A stretch of DNA of 64,000 nucleotides from Deltaproteobacteria bacterium (GCA_016218765.1 JACRCZ010000049.1:1-64000), one strand, 5' to 3'. Positions 18,292 through 27,151 are shown, numbered from the stretch's first letter. Numbers and translations are program-made. The notes: generated by a model from the sequence alone, not told the origin.

Positions 18292-19098
18292 GTGAAACGC
18301 ACCACCCGCCGCTCCCGCGCCCCCGCCGCCGTCCTTGCGGTGCCTCTCGCCCTCGTGCTCGGCTGCGGCTCGACGGCGCGCCGCGATGCCGCCACGCCGC
18401 CCGTCCTCCCCCGCGCCGATCTGGTCGTGGAAGCCTTCGAGATGGACTGGCCGGACATGGACCGCTACGAGCAGTTCCAACCGTACGTGGGGGAGGGATT
18501 GGAAACCGGGATCGGCAACGCCCAGCTTTGCCGGTACTACGCGGCGGAGCAGCTCGGTCCGTCACCGCAGGGCGGCGCGACCCGCTGCCGGCTGGGGGCC
18601 ACCGGCACGCTGCGCGTCGGCGGCCGGGACCTCGTGCTCGGGCTGCTGAAGGCCTCGTTCGAGTGGGACGGCATGTACGGCTACGCCGAAGCGATCGCGA
18701 TCGGCGTCCCGCTCGGCCCGGCCGACGGTGGCACGTGCTGCCGTGCGCGGGTCGTGGCCGTGGTGACGCAGTGGGACCACGCCGTCCACGACTCGGGCAG
18801 CCGCGTCATCATCCAGCGGGCGCTGGCGGCGGACGTCGATGGCGACGGCACGACCGAGCTGTGCCTCGAACAGATCGTCGAGGACGGCCCCGGACTCTTC
18901 GAGGTGTTCGACCTGGAGGACGCCGGCCGGCGCTGGGCACCGGACTCGCGCGAGCGCAAGACGCTCGCCTACCGGATCAACGCGGAGGACGTCGGCTTGA
19001 TCCCCGTCCGCGGCGCGTGTCCGGACGGCGGCTACGAGCTGCTCATCCCCACGCCGCCGTACCAGGACCCGCTCGGCTACCGCCGCGACCTGCGCTAG
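18292..19098 (+). CDS. Putative lipoprotein of unknown function
   Basis: A 268-residue protein. The GTG start at 18292 is preceded by GGAGG and gives a good signal peptide ending in a lipobox (LALVLGC). An in-frame ATG at 18256 would add twelve residues and is the alternative. The mature part has a DVDGDGTTEL calcium-loop-like motif near residue 185 of the FG-GAP kind, and four scattered cysteines. No family is recognised. It converges on the M1-like peptidase, with a strong inverted repeat between the two stops. Confidence 0.8.
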   Translation: MKRTTRRSRAPAAVLAVPLALVLGCGSTARRDAATPPVLPRADLVVEAFEMDWPDMDRYEQFQPYVGEGLETGIGNAQLCRYYAAEQLGPSPQGGATRCRLGATGTLRVGGRDLVLGLLKASFEWDGMYGYAEAIAIGVPLGPADGGTCCRARVVAVVTQWDHAVHDSGSRVIIQRALAADVDGDGTTELCLEQIVEDGPGLFEVFDLEDAGRRWAPDSRERKTLAYRINAEDVGLIPVRGACPDGGYELLIPTPPYQDPLGYRRDLR

Positions 19099-19102
19099 AA
19101 GT

Positions 19103-19152
19103 GCCGGCCGGCGAGGAGCGGCGACGATAACGGTCTCGCCGCGCCGGCCGGC
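19103..19152. terminator. Inverted repeat between convergent genes
   Basis: GCCGGCCGGCG at 19103-19113 pairs perfectly with CGCCGGCCGGC at 19142-19152 (11 base pairs, 28-base loop). It sits between the stops of two convergent genes, where a two-way terminator would be expected. There is no U-tract on either strand, so Rho-independent function is uncertain. Confidence 0.4.
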
Positions 19153-19158
19153 TCCCGG

Positions 19159-21411
19159 CTACGGCAGCCCCGCGTCGGGACTCGGCCGCGGCGCGGGCGG
19201 TTGCGGTTGGCCGAGCGCGGTGCCGAGGGCCTGGCCGATGATCTGCTGGGCAGCGGCTTCCCCGCCGAGCATCGAGGCGAGGACCTTCTGGACCAACGCC
19301 ATCGCCTCGACCAGGTCGACCGGCTCGCCGCGCTGCATCTTGTCCATCAGCTCCAGCAGCCTGGCGACGTCGGGGTTGGTCGCCGCCAGCGGCTCGAGGA
19401 ATCCGCGTGCCAGGCCCATGAGCTGCTGCAGCCCGAGGCCCTCGCCATCCGTACCGGGCGCGCCCATCCCGGTGCCGCCGTCGGCGCCCGCGCCGCCCTG
19501 GAGCATCTGGAGCATGCCCATGATCTGGCCGATGTTCATGCCGCCGCCGTCGCCTCCGGCCGCCATGCCGCCGTCGGCGCCGCCGCCCAGGAGCCCGGCC
19601 AGGCCGCCCAGCCCTCCGGCGTCGCCGAGCACCATCTGCATGAGCTGCGAGAAGTTCGCCTTGCCGAGGTCCTCGTCGCCGTGCGCCTCGAGCAGCCATC
19701 GCCGGTGCAGCGCCATCATCTCGTCGGGCTGCCCCGCCAGCTCGCCCGCCAGCCTGGCGAAGGCGTCGGGCGCCGCGACCTTGTAGCGGTACGCGTCGTA
19801 GTAGCGCTGGAGCGTCTCGAAGAACTTCTCGTCGCCGATGGCGCGGCGCACCGCCTGCCAGTAGTAGGGCCCCTTGCCGTACACCAGGGCCGCGTACTCC
19901 AGCGCTCCGGAGAAGTCGCCGGTGCCGCGGTCGACGACGCCGTCCGCGTTGCCCAGCATCCGGTAGAGCAGGAAGTTGACCTTCACGTTGCGGTCACCCG
20001 TCTTGGCCGCCCGCTCCGACCCGTACCGGTCCTCGAAGTAGAGGATCGACGAGTACTGCGCCATGCCCTCGTCGATGAACGGATGGCGCACCGAGTCCGA
20101 GCCGATGAGGCCGTTCCACCACTGGTGCGCGACCTCGTGCACCACGACGAACTCGACCATCTCGTCGAGGATCGGCAGGCGATCCATGCCGGGCGGGGCG
20201 AGCGGTCCGAGCGACTCGGAGAGGTTCTGCATCAGCATGGTGGCGACGGTGACGATGCCGGGGAACTCGACCCCGCCCGCCCCGCCGATCAGCGGCGCCG
20301 CCGCGACGTCCAGCTCGGTCAGGGTGTACGGGCCGAACCGCCGTTCGTAGACCTCGACCGCCGAGAGCGCGTAGTCGAGGATCCGCTCCGCGAACGGCTC
20401 GCGTCCCTGCGGAACGTAGACGCTGACCTTGGTCTCGCCGGACTTGCGCGAGACGACGTGGTAGGTGCGCGAGACCAGCACCGTGAAGTCGCGCAGCGCC
20501 ACGCCGCCGTACGTGACGTCGGTCGGCGTCGCCCCCCTCGCGACCTCCACGCCGCTCGACGCGACGACGGCCTCGCCCGCCGCCCGCACGCGCACGCGGT
20601 AGTTGGCCAGATCTTCGGTGCCCACGTCGCCGATCCCGGTGGGTTCCGAGAGGTCCCAGCGCTTCTCGTCCGGGTACCAGCGGGCGAGGACGGGATACCA
20701 GGCGGCGAGGCTGAGGATGCCGTCGCCGACGCTCAGGATGCCGTAGCCTTCGATGCCGCCGCCGCCCATGCCGAAGAGGTCCTTCAGCATGTCCCAGCCC
20801 TGGCGGAGCATGCCGGTCTGTCCCTGCTCCTGCTTGGGGGCCTGACCGGTGAAGGAGCAGACGATGGTCACGCGCTGTCCCGGCGGAAGGGGGCGGGGGA
20901 GCTTCACCTCCCAGGTCGTGGGCCCCGGATGCTCCAGCCCGGCGGGCGCGCCGTCGATCGTCGCGCGGGTGAACTCCACCGGCGCCGGCTCGCCTTCCTT
21001 GCCGAACTGGTTGCCGTAGACCCGCAGCGCGACGCTGTTCAGGGTCTCGCCGGTGCGGTTGGCGAAGTCGAGCGTCTCCTCGGCGCGGAAGGAGCCGGCG
21101 TCGGGGTCGACCTGCAGGTCGATGTCGTAGAGCGTCAGGTCGCCGATGTTCCCGACGCCGATCCACTCCGCGATCTTCGGCTGCACCTCGGCCCGCAGCG
21201 AGGCCATCAGCGGTGCGAGCGCTCCGGGGACGGCGGGACCCGCCCCGGCGATCGGGAAGCCGGTGGCGCCGTCCGGGGCCGGGCCCCCGTCCCGCGCCGC
21301 GCCGCTGAGCGCCGGCGCGCCTCCCGAGGTTGGCTGACCGGGCTTGGACTTGCTGCACGCCGCGGCCAGCACCGCGAGCAGCAGCAGACAGGACGTGATG
21401 CGCTTGGTCAT
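19159..21411 (-). CDS. M1-like zinc aminopeptidase lipoprotein
   Basis: A 750-residue protein with a signal peptide and lipobox (VLAAACSKSK). The peptidase region carries HEVAHQWW at residues 425-432 and a downstream DEGMAQY glutamate, the HExxH-(x18)-E arrangement of M1 aminopeptidases. The substrate-anchoring GAMEN-type motif is replaced by GGVEF. The last 130 residues before the C-terminus are unusual for M1, being rich in Gly and Met (GGLAGLLGGGADGG, MGMLQMLQGG). GAGGAAGAG precedes the ATG, which lies 14 bases after the polA stop, so polA and this gene probably share a transcript. A periplasmic peptide-degrading role is inferred. Confidence 0.9.
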   Translation of the reverse strand: MTKRITSCLLLLAVLAAACSKSKPGQPTSGGAPALSGAARDGGPAPDGATGFPIAGAGPAVPGALAPLMASLRAEVQPKIAEWIGVGNIGDLTLYDIDLQVDPDAGSFRAEETLDFANRTGETLNSVALRVYGNQFGKEGEPAPVEFTRATIDGAPAGLEHPGPTTWEVKLPRPLPPGQRVTIVCSFTGQAPKQEQGQTGMLRQGWDMLKDLFGMGGGGIEGYGILSVGDGILSLAAWYPVLARWYPDEKRWDLSEPTGIGDVGTEDLANYRVRVRAAGEAVVASSGVEVARGATPTDVTYGGVALRDFTVLVSRTYHVVSRKSGETKVSVYVPQGREPFAERILDYALSAVEVYERRFGPYTLTELDVAAAPLIGGAGGVEFPGIVTVATMLMQNLSESLGPLAPPGMDRLPILDEMVEFVVVHEVAHQWWNGLIGSDSVRHPFIDEGMAQYSSILYFEDRYGSERAAKTGDRNVKVNFLLYRMLGNADGVVDRGTGDFSGALEYAALVYGKGPYYWQAVRRAIGDEKFFETLQRYYDAYRYKVAAPDAFARLAGELAGQPDEMMALHRRWLLEAHGDEDLGKANFSQLMQMVLGDAGGLGGLAGLLGGGADGGMAAGGDGGGMNIGQIMGMLQMLQGGAGADGGTGMGAPGTDGEGLGLQQLMGLARGFLEPLAATNPDVARLLELMDKMQRGEPVDLVEAMALVQKVLASMLGGEAAAQQIIGQALGTALGQPQPPAPRPSPDAGLP

Positions 21412-21425
21412 GCTTTTCTCTTCCT

Positions 21426-24152
21426 CTAGTGCGCCCGGCCCCAGGTGGGACCCGAGCCGACATCGACGACCAGGGGTACCGACAGCGTGGCGGCGGATTC
21501 CATGCAGCGGCGCGCCAGCGCCGTCAGGTCGCCGACCTCCTCCTCCGGACACTCGAACACCAGCTCGTCGTGGACCGTGAGCAGCATGCGGGCCCGCAGT
21601 TTCGATGCCCCCAGCTCGCGGTGCACCCGGATCATCGCCAGCTTGAGCAGGTCGGCGGCCGAGCCCTGGATGGGGGTGTTCATCGCCATCCGTTCCGCCT
21701 GCCCGCGCGCCGCCGGGTTACGGCTCTTGAGGTCGGGCAGGAAGCGGCGGCGGCCGAGCATCGTGCGGACCATGCCGGTCGCCCGTGCGTCCTCGACCGC
21801 GCGATCCAGGTAGCGTCGCACCCCCTCGTAGCGCGCGAAGTAGTCGGCGATGAACTGCCGGGCCTGCGACTTCGGAATCCCCAGCTCGCGCGCCAGGCCG
21901 AAATCGGTCTTGCCGTAGATGATGCCGAAGTTGATCACCTTCGCCCGGCGGCGCAGCTCGGTCACCGCCGCCCCGCCCGCGATCGCGCCGAACACCTCCC
22001 GCGCGGTCCGGGCGTGCACGTCCTCGCCGAGGCGGAACGATTCGCACAGGAGCGCGTCCTCCGAGAGGTGCGCCAGGATCCGGAGCTCGATCTGCGAGTA
22101 GTCGGCCGAGACGATCCGCCAGCCCTCCTCCGTCCCGAACGCTTCGCGGATGCGCCGCCCGACGTCCGTGCGCACGGGGATGTTCTGCAGGTTCGGGTTC
22201 GAGCTGGACAGGCGTCCCGTCGCCGCGACCGCCTGGTTGTACGACGTGTGGATGCGGCCCGTCTGCTGGTTGATCAAGGTCGGGAGCGCCTCGAGGTACC
22301 CCGACACCAGCCGGGTCAGCGAGCGGTACTGGAGCACCTTGGACGGCAGCGGATGCATCGCCGCCAGCTCCTCCAGCACCTCGGCGTCCGTCGACCGGCC
22401 GGTCTTCGTCTTCTTCACCGTCGGGAGCCCGAGCTGGTCGAAGAGCACCTCGGCGAGCTGCTTGGGCGAGCCCAGGTTGAAGGGACGCCCGGCGAGCTGG
22501 TGCGCCTCCTGCTCCGCGAGGCCGGCCTCCACGGCCAGCTCCTTGGCCAGACGGCGCAGCCGCGCCGGGTCGACGGAGATCCCCGTCATCTCCAGCGCGA
22601 CCAGCACTTCGGACAGCGGCAGCTCCAGGTCGCCCAGCAGCCCCGTGAGGCCCGCCTCCTCCAGCGCCCGGCGCATCGGGTCGTAGAGCGAGCGCACGAC
22701 CTCGGCATCCTCGGCCGAGTACCTCGCCGCCCGGTCGATCGACACCTCGTCGAAGCGGAGCTGGTGCCCCCGCCGCTTCTCCGTCACCTCCTCGTAGGAG
22801 ATCATCCCCCGCGACAGCCGCTCCTGCGCGATCTGCTCCAGCCGGTGCTGGTGCTTCTCGGGGTCGAGGAGGTAGCTGGCGAGCATCGTGTCGAAGGTCG
22901 CGCCGGAGAGCGGCGCGCCGGAGCGCGCCAGGACGATGGAGTCGTACTTGATGTGCTGGCCGATCTTGGCGATCGCCGGGTCGGCCAGCACCGGCCGCAG
23001 CACGTCGAGGACCTCGTCGCGCGGCAGGTTCCCGGCGGCGTCCGCCCCGGAGTGCGCCACGGGCACGTACCGGCCGACGCCCGGGTCGACCGACAGCGAG
23101 ATGCCCACCAGCTCCGCCTGCATCGGGTCGAGCGCCGTGGTCTCGGTGTCGACCGAGACCATCCCGGCCTCGCGGATCCGCGCCACCAGCGCCCGCAGCT
23201 CGTCCATCGACCGCACCGGCGCCAGGTCCGCCTCGGCCCCCCCCGCGGCCGGCGCCCCGGGGGCGCCCTCCGCGGACGGCAGATCCGCCGCCAGGGTGTG
23301 GAACTCGAAGCGCTTGTACGCCGCGCGCAGCCGCTCCGGGTCGGGCGGCGCCCAGCGCAGCGTCTCCAGGCTCCACTCCACGGGCGCGTCGCGGCGCAGC
23401 GCCACCAGCGGCAACGCCTTCCGCGCCGCGTCGCCGTGCTCCTCGAGCAGCTGGCGCATCCGCGGGTTCTTGATGCGGTCGCGGCCCGCCAGCAGCGCCT
23501 CCAGCGAGCCGAACTCGGCGAGCAGCTTCGCCGCGGTCTTCGGACCCACACCCGGCACCCCGGGCACGTTGTCCGTCGCGTCGCCGACGAGGGCCTGCAG
23601 GTCGATCATCCGCTCCGGCGGCACGCCCCACTTCGCCTCGACCTCCGCCGGTCCGTAGACCTCGTCCTTGTCCGCCACGTACAGGAGCACACGATCGGTC
23701 ACGAGCTGGCAGAGGTCCTTGTCCGAGCTGATGATCACGACGGGTCGTTCGGGCGCCACCTTCGTCGCGACCGTCGCCATCACGTCGTCCGCCTCGAAGC
23801 CGTCCCGCTGCAGCGCCGGGATGCCGAACGCCTCGAGCATCTCGCGGACGAACCCGAACTGCGGTCGCAGGTCCTCCGGCGGCGCGGGGCGGTTGGCCTT
23901 GTACGCCGGGTACAATTCCTGCCGGAACGTCGGCGTGCGCGAGTCCATGGCGACGCCGAGGAACCGCGGGGTGTGGTCCGCGACGACCTTGTGCAGCATC
24001 TTCGTCACGCCGAACAGCGCGCCCGTGGGCTCGCCCTTCGACGTCGTAAGGTTCCGCACGGAGAAGAAGAACCGGAACACGAACCCCGAGACGTCGATGA
24101 GGTAGAGAGCTTCGTCGAAGGGTGGCTGTCGCAGGATGCTGGTCGTGGACAT
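21426..24152 (-). CDS. polA: DNA polymerase I
   Basis: A 908-residue polymerase with all three domains. The 5' nuclease domain (about 1-300) has ISSDKDLCQLV, GDATDNVPGVPGVG and GPKTAAKLL. The 3'-5' exonuclease domain (about 325-510) keeps its metal-binding DTET motif, so proofreading is likely. The polymerase domain (about 540-908) has DYSQIELRILAH, the O-helix segment KVINFGIIYGKTDFGLA, and the VHDELVFE catalytic motif. It fills Okazaki gaps and repairs excision tracts. The ATG at 24152 is preferred over an in-frame TTG one codon upstream. It starts close to a possible -10 element, so the transcript may be nearly leaderless. Confidence 0.98.
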   Translation of the reverse strand: MSTTSILRQPPFDEALYLIDVSGFVFRFFFSVRNLTTSKGEPTGALFGVTKMLHKVVADHTPRFLGVAMDSRTPTFRQELYPAYKANRPAPPEDLRPQFGFVREMLEAFGIPALQRDGFEADDVMATVATKVAPERPVVIISSDKDLCQLVTDRVLLYVADKDEVYGPAEVEAKWGVPPERMIDLQALVGDATDNVPGVPGVGPKTAAKLLAEFGSLEALLAGRDRIKNPRMRQLLEEHGDAARKALPLVALRRDAPVEWSLETLRWAPPDPERLRAAYKRFEFHTLAADLPSAEGAPGAPAAGGAEADLAPVRSMDELRALVARIREAGMVSVDTETTALDPMQAELVGISLSVDPGVGRYVPVAHSGADAAGNLPRDEVLDVLRPVLADPAIAKIGQHIKYDSIVLARSGAPLSGATFDTMLASYLLDPEKHQHRLEQIAQERLSRGMISYEEVTEKRRGHQLRFDEVSIDRAARYSAEDAEVVRSLYDPMRRALEEAGLTGLLGDLELPLSEVLVALEMTGISVDPARLRRLAKELAVEAGLAEQEAHQLAGRPFNLGSPKQLAEVLFDQLGLPTVKKTKTGRSTDAEVLEELAAMHPLPSKVLQYRSLTRLVSGYLEALPTLINQQTGRIHTSYNQAVAATGRLSSSNPNLQNIPVRTDVGRRIREAFGTEEGWRIVSADYSQIELRILAHLSEDALLCESFRLGEDVHARTAREVFGAIAGGAAVTELRRRAKVINFGIIYGKTDFGLARELGIPKSQARQFIADYFARYEGVRRYLDRAVEDARATGMVRTMLGRRRFLPDLKSRNPAARGQAERMAMNTPIQGSAADLLKLAMIRVHRELGASKLRARMLLTVHDELVFECPEEEVGDLTALARRCMESAATLSVPLVVDVGSGPTWGRAH

Positions 24153-24210
24153 CAATCCGCTACACTTGCCGGTAACGCGCCCGCCGTCAAGGCGCTATAC
24201 TGGCCGGCGG

Positions 24211-24252
24211 GGCGGGGAGAGCGGGGAGTGCGGGGAGTGCGGGGAGTGCGGG
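24211..24252. repeat. GGGGAGTGC tandem repeat at a gene start
   Basis: The nine-base unit GCGGGGAGT repeats about three times directly (24221-24250), preceded by a partial copy. The array supplies three in-frame GTG codons (24228, 24237, 24246), each behind a GGGGA sequence. Unit number would therefore change the position of the best start codon for the rhodanese gene. Confidence 0.65.
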
Positions 24253-25100
24253 ACGTACGCGCCCGGAACCGCCACCGGGGGGCGCGCGAGAGAGCGTGCG
24301 CGTTGGCCGCGGCGGCGCTCGGCGCCGCCTGCCTGCTCGGCGGCGGGTTCGCGTGCGGTGGGGACGGCGGAGAGCCGGACCCGCACGAGGTCGTCAACGG
24401 CGTCAAACAGCTTCCGGCGGCGGAGCTTCGCGAATGGCTCGCCGGGGATCCCGGTCCGCACGTCGTCGACGTGCGCATCCTCTACGACTGGCGGCGCGGA
24501 CACCTGCCCGGCGCTTCGTGCGTCCCCGGCGCGGCGGTCGTGAACCACGGGACCGGCGAGCTGGTCGACGGCGGACGCGCCCTGACGGACGTCGTGCCCG
24601 ACCTCCGGGCCCGCGTGGTCTTCTACTGCTCGGGGAGCGAATGCGACGTCAGCCAGGCCGTCGGCGAGGCGGCGCTGCGCATCGGCTACACGGACGTCTG
24701 GAAGCTCAGCCTCGGGTACCCGGGGTGGATCGAAGCCGGCTACGAGGCCGCGCTGGCGGTCGAGGACTTCTGCTCGGTGCCCTTCTTCCCGCCCGCCGCG
24801 GGGGACGAGCTGGTCGACGTCCGCGCGGCCGGAGCCTTCGCGGACGGCGCGATCCCCGGAGCCGTCAACGTGCCTCGCGCCGCCTTCCTCGACGCCGCGG
24901 GCGCGCCGATCGATGGCGGCGCGGCGTTCACGGCCGCCGTCACCGCCGACGCGGGCCTGGACTGGGTCCTGGCGTCGGACGACGCCGAGCTGCGTGCGGT
25001 CGGCCGCTTCGCGTCCGGCGCCGGATACGACAACGTGCGGCTGCTGGAAGGGACGTTCGCCGACTGGCTCGCCACGACCTGCGGGAGCGGAGCGCCGTGA
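24228..25100 (+). CDS. Tandem rhodanese-domain exported protein
   Basis: A protein of about 290 residues. The start lies in a GTG-containing repeat; 24228 is used, with 24237 and 24246 as alternatives. A signal peptide with a lipobox-like end (GGGFACGG) suggests a lipoprotein. The first rhodanese domain (about 45-160) has a catalytic-type loop, YCSGSECDVS. The second (about 175-285) keeps the VDVRAAGAFADGAIPGAVNVP fold motif but has no cysteine in the expected loop (VLASDDAEL), so it is probably inactive. Such proteins transfer sulfane sulfur or detoxify thiols outside the cytoplasm. A TATACT -10-like hexamer lies at 24196-24201. It overlaps the next gene by four bases. Confidence 0.82.
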   Translation: MRGVRGVRDVRARNRHRGARERACALAAAALGAACLLGGGFACGGDGGEPDPHEVVNGVKQLPAAELREWLAGDPGPHVVDVRILYDWRRGHLPGASCVPGAAVVNHGTGELVDGGRALTDVVPDLRARVVFYCSGSECDVSQAVGEAALRIGYTDVWKLSLGYPGWIEAGYEAALAVEDFCSVPFFPPAAGDELVDVRAAGAFADGAIPGAVNVPRAAFLDAAGAPIDGGAAFTAAVTADAGLDWVLASDDAELRAVGRFASGAGYDNVRLLEGTFADWLATTCGSGAP

Positions 25101-25486
25101 AGACCGGCATGCGGATCGCCTGGGTCTTCGCGCTGGCCTGGGCCTGCGGATCGGCGGCCGCGGCCCCGGTCCACCCCGAGGTCGGGGCGAGCCAGGAAGG
25201 CAAGGCGACGTGGTATTCCGACTCGCTGGCGGGGCACGCCACGGCCAGCGGCGAGACCTACGACCCCGACGAGCTCACCGCGGCGCACCGCACGCTGCCG
25301 TTCGGCACGCGCGTGCGTGTGACGCGGCTGGACACCGAACGCTCGGTCGAGGTGCGGATCAACGACCGCGGCCCGTTCGGCCGCCGCGACCGGATCCTCG
25401 ACCTTTCGCGAGCCGCGGCCGAGGCGCTGGACATGATCCAGGCCGGAGTCGTGCGCGTGCGTCTCGAGGTGCTGGAAGTTCCATAG
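25097..25486 (+). CDS. rlpA: RlpA-like septal/lytic transglycosylase domain protein
   Basis: A 129-residue exported protein of the double-psi beta-barrel family. The core motifs GKATWYSDSLAGHATASGE, LTAAHRTLPFGTRVRV and INDRGPFG are all present, with the DLSRAAAEALDM segment at the end. RlpA proteins cleave or bind naked glycan strands at the septum. The SPOR domain found in E. coli RlpA is absent, as in many short homologues. The GTG start at 25097 overlaps the rhodanese stop (GTGA); an ATG at 25109 is also possible. Translational coupling suggests the two envelope proteins are made together. Confidence 0.92.
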   Translation: MKTGMRIAWVFALAWACGSAAAAPVHPEVGASQEGKATWYSDSLAGHATASGETYDPDELTAAHRTLPFGTRVRVTRLDTERSVEVRINDRGPFGRRDRILDLSRAAAEALDMIQAGVVRVRLEVLEVP

Positions 25487-25493
25487 CCGGTCG

Positions 25494-26441
25494 TCAGCCG
25501 CAGCAGACGGTGACCCACAGCGAGCGGCTGCAGCTGTAGTCGTTGCAGTCGGCAAAGCCGTTCCCGTCGTCGTCCAGGCCGTTGCCGCACGCCGTGTCGT
25601 TGTTCTCGCCGCCGCAGACCGTGATGTGGCCGTTGCGCAGGCAGTTGAAGTCGTCGCAGTCGATGTGGCCGTTGGCGTCGTCGTCGGTGGTGTTGCTGCA
25701 CGCCGCATCCGTGCATTCGCCGCCCGCGGGGCAGGCACAGGCCGTGACGCGGGGATCGCGCGAGCAGTCCCAGTCGTCGCAGTCGGCGTGGCCGTCGCCG
25801 TCGTCGTCCGCGCCGTCGCCGCAGGTCGCGGGCGTCTCGTGCGGGCAGACCGTGACGCACGGGTTGCTGCCGCAGCCGTCGTCGGCGCAGTCGATGTACG
25901 TGTCGCCGTCGTCGTCCGCCTCGTTCTCGCAGTTCGCATCGTTGCTCTCGCCGCAGGGGGCGGTGTCCTCGCAGCCCCAGTCGTCGCAGTCGGTGTAGCC
26001 GTCGCCGTCGTCGTCCAGGCCGTTGGCGCACAGCGCGTCCGTGCGCTCGGTGTCGCAGGGCGTCGTGCCCTCGCAGCTCCAGTCGTCGCAGTCGGTGAAG
26101 CTGTCACCGTCGTCATCCAGGCCGTTGGCGCACAGGGCATCCGTGCGCTCGGTGTCGCAGGGTGCGGTGCGGTCGCAGTCGTAGTCGTCGCAGTCGGAGA
26201 AGCCGTCGCCGTCGTCGTCCAGGCCGTTGCCGCAGAGCGCGTCGGTGTCCTCGCGCGGGCCGTCGCCGCCCTCCGTGGGCACCTCGGCGTCGGCGTCGGC
26301 GTCCGCGTCGGCACCGACCGAGTCTTCGGCCGTCGTGCCGTCGTCGCGAGCGTCGACCACGTCGTCGTCGTCGTCCGAGCGGCAGCCGAGCACGGCCGCG
26401 AGGAAGCTCGCCGCCAGGAGTGTCATGTGCGTCCTTGCCAT
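25494..26441 (-). CDS. MopE-like metal-binding lipoprotein
   Basis: A 315-residue protein with GGAGGTG ahead of the ATG and a lipobox (AAVLGC). A very acidic linker (DDDDD and ADADADADA runs) covers about residues 22-55. Seven repeats follow, each of the form C-x-N-x2-DDDGDGxxDCDDxxC, with cysteine pairs closing each unit. This resembles the repeats of MopE-type copper-binding and thrombospondin-3-like proteins, which bind calcium or copper through Asp-rich loops. Metal binding is likely from the sequence; which metal is unknown. It converges with rlpA, their stops being seven bases apart. Confidence 0.88.
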   Translation of the reverse strand: MARTHMTLLAASFLAAVLGCRSDDDDDVVDARDDGTTAEDSVGADADADADAEVPTEGGDGPREDTDALCGNGLDDDGDGFSDCDDYDCDRTAPCDTERTDALCANGLDDDGDSFTDCDDWSCEGTTPCDTERTDALCANGLDDDGDGYTDCDDWGCEDTAPCGESNDANCENEADDDGDTYIDCADDGCGSNPCVTVCPHETPATCGDGADDDGDGHADCDDWDCSRDPRVTACACPAGGECTDAACSNTTDDDANGHIDCDDFNCLRNGHITVCGGENNDTACGNGLDDDGNGFADCNDYSCSRSLWVTVCCG

Positions 26442-26512
26442 CGTCCACCTCCAACGCGTGCGGGCTAGCATGCGGCGGGCCGGGAGGCAAGGGACGATTT
26501 CCTGCACTCGGC

Positions 26513-27109
26513 TCAGGGCGGCCCGCCGCACTCGGGGGGTGCGGCGGGGACGGATTGCAGGAGCGGAGCGATGCGGGCGGCGCGTCGCGGTCCGAGGCCC
26601 GGCACGGCGTCCAGCCGGAACGAGGCTCCGAGGCGCTCCTGCGCCTCCACGATGCGGCGCGCCGTCCCGGACCCGACCCCCGGCAGCGCCTCCAAGTCGG
26701 CCCGCGCGGCGGTGCCTGGATCCAGCGGGATGCCCAACGCCACGCGCAGCGCGGCGGGCAGCGGCACGAGCCGCGGCGCGCACGGCCCGCCCGCCGCCAC
26801 GGGGGCCAGGACCAGCCGCCGGCCGTGCCAGTTGCACCGCTGCGCCAGGAACTCGACCCGCGCCCGCGCCTCGCGGGTCGCGCAAGGCGGCAGCGGCGCC
26901 GCCTCGTCCACGCCCGGTCGCGCGGCGCAGCGCAGTCCGGGATCCGCGGTCGCGCCGGCGACGTCGAAACAGGTCGACGTCGCGCTCCACCCCGCCGGGA
27001 CCGGCATCCGCCCGGCGCGCCGATCGAGTCCGAGGCGCATGGCGAGGAGGGCGGCCAGGACGACCGAGGTCGCCAGGACGGCGCGAAGGAACGGTGCCGC
27101 GCGATCCAC
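26513..27109 (-). CDS. ComEA-like helix-hairpin-helix membrane protein
   Basis: A 198-residue protein with one N-terminal membrane anchor (RAVLATSVVLAALLAM). Two helix-hairpin-helix motifs lie near the C-terminus (LEALPGVGSGTARRIVEA and LDAVPGLGPRRAARI), the arrangement found in ComEA DNA receptors and in HhH helicase or nuclease subunits. About 130 residues between anchor and HhH have three Cys and no recognised fold. Non-specific DNA binding outside the membrane, as in natural transformation, is one reading, but no other competence gene is present. It is downstream of the signal-peptidase gene and probably co-transcribed. Confidence 0.8.
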   Translation of the reverse strand: MDRAAPFLRAVLATSVVLAALLAMRLGLDRRAGRMPVPAGWSATSTCFDVAGATADPGLRCAARPGVDEAAPLPPCATREARARVEFLAQRCNWHGRRLVLAPVAAGGPCAPRLVPLPAALRVALGIPLDPGTAARADLEALPGVGSGTARRIVEAQERLGASFRLDAVPGLGPRRAARIAPLLQSVPAAPPECGGPP

Positions 27110-27151
27110 GTGCCGCTATCGCGTCCGGGACCGCGGCCGTTGCGCGCCGGG

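Noticed and set aside
21429-24150. Very long open frame on the plus strand, antisense to polA and running on towards 25100
   Set aside because: In GC-rich DNA the strand opposite a real gene is often open. The polA frame has full domain motifs, while the antisense translation is Arg/His/Leu-rich with no recognisable domain. Only its 3' end (from 24228) is a genuine gene.
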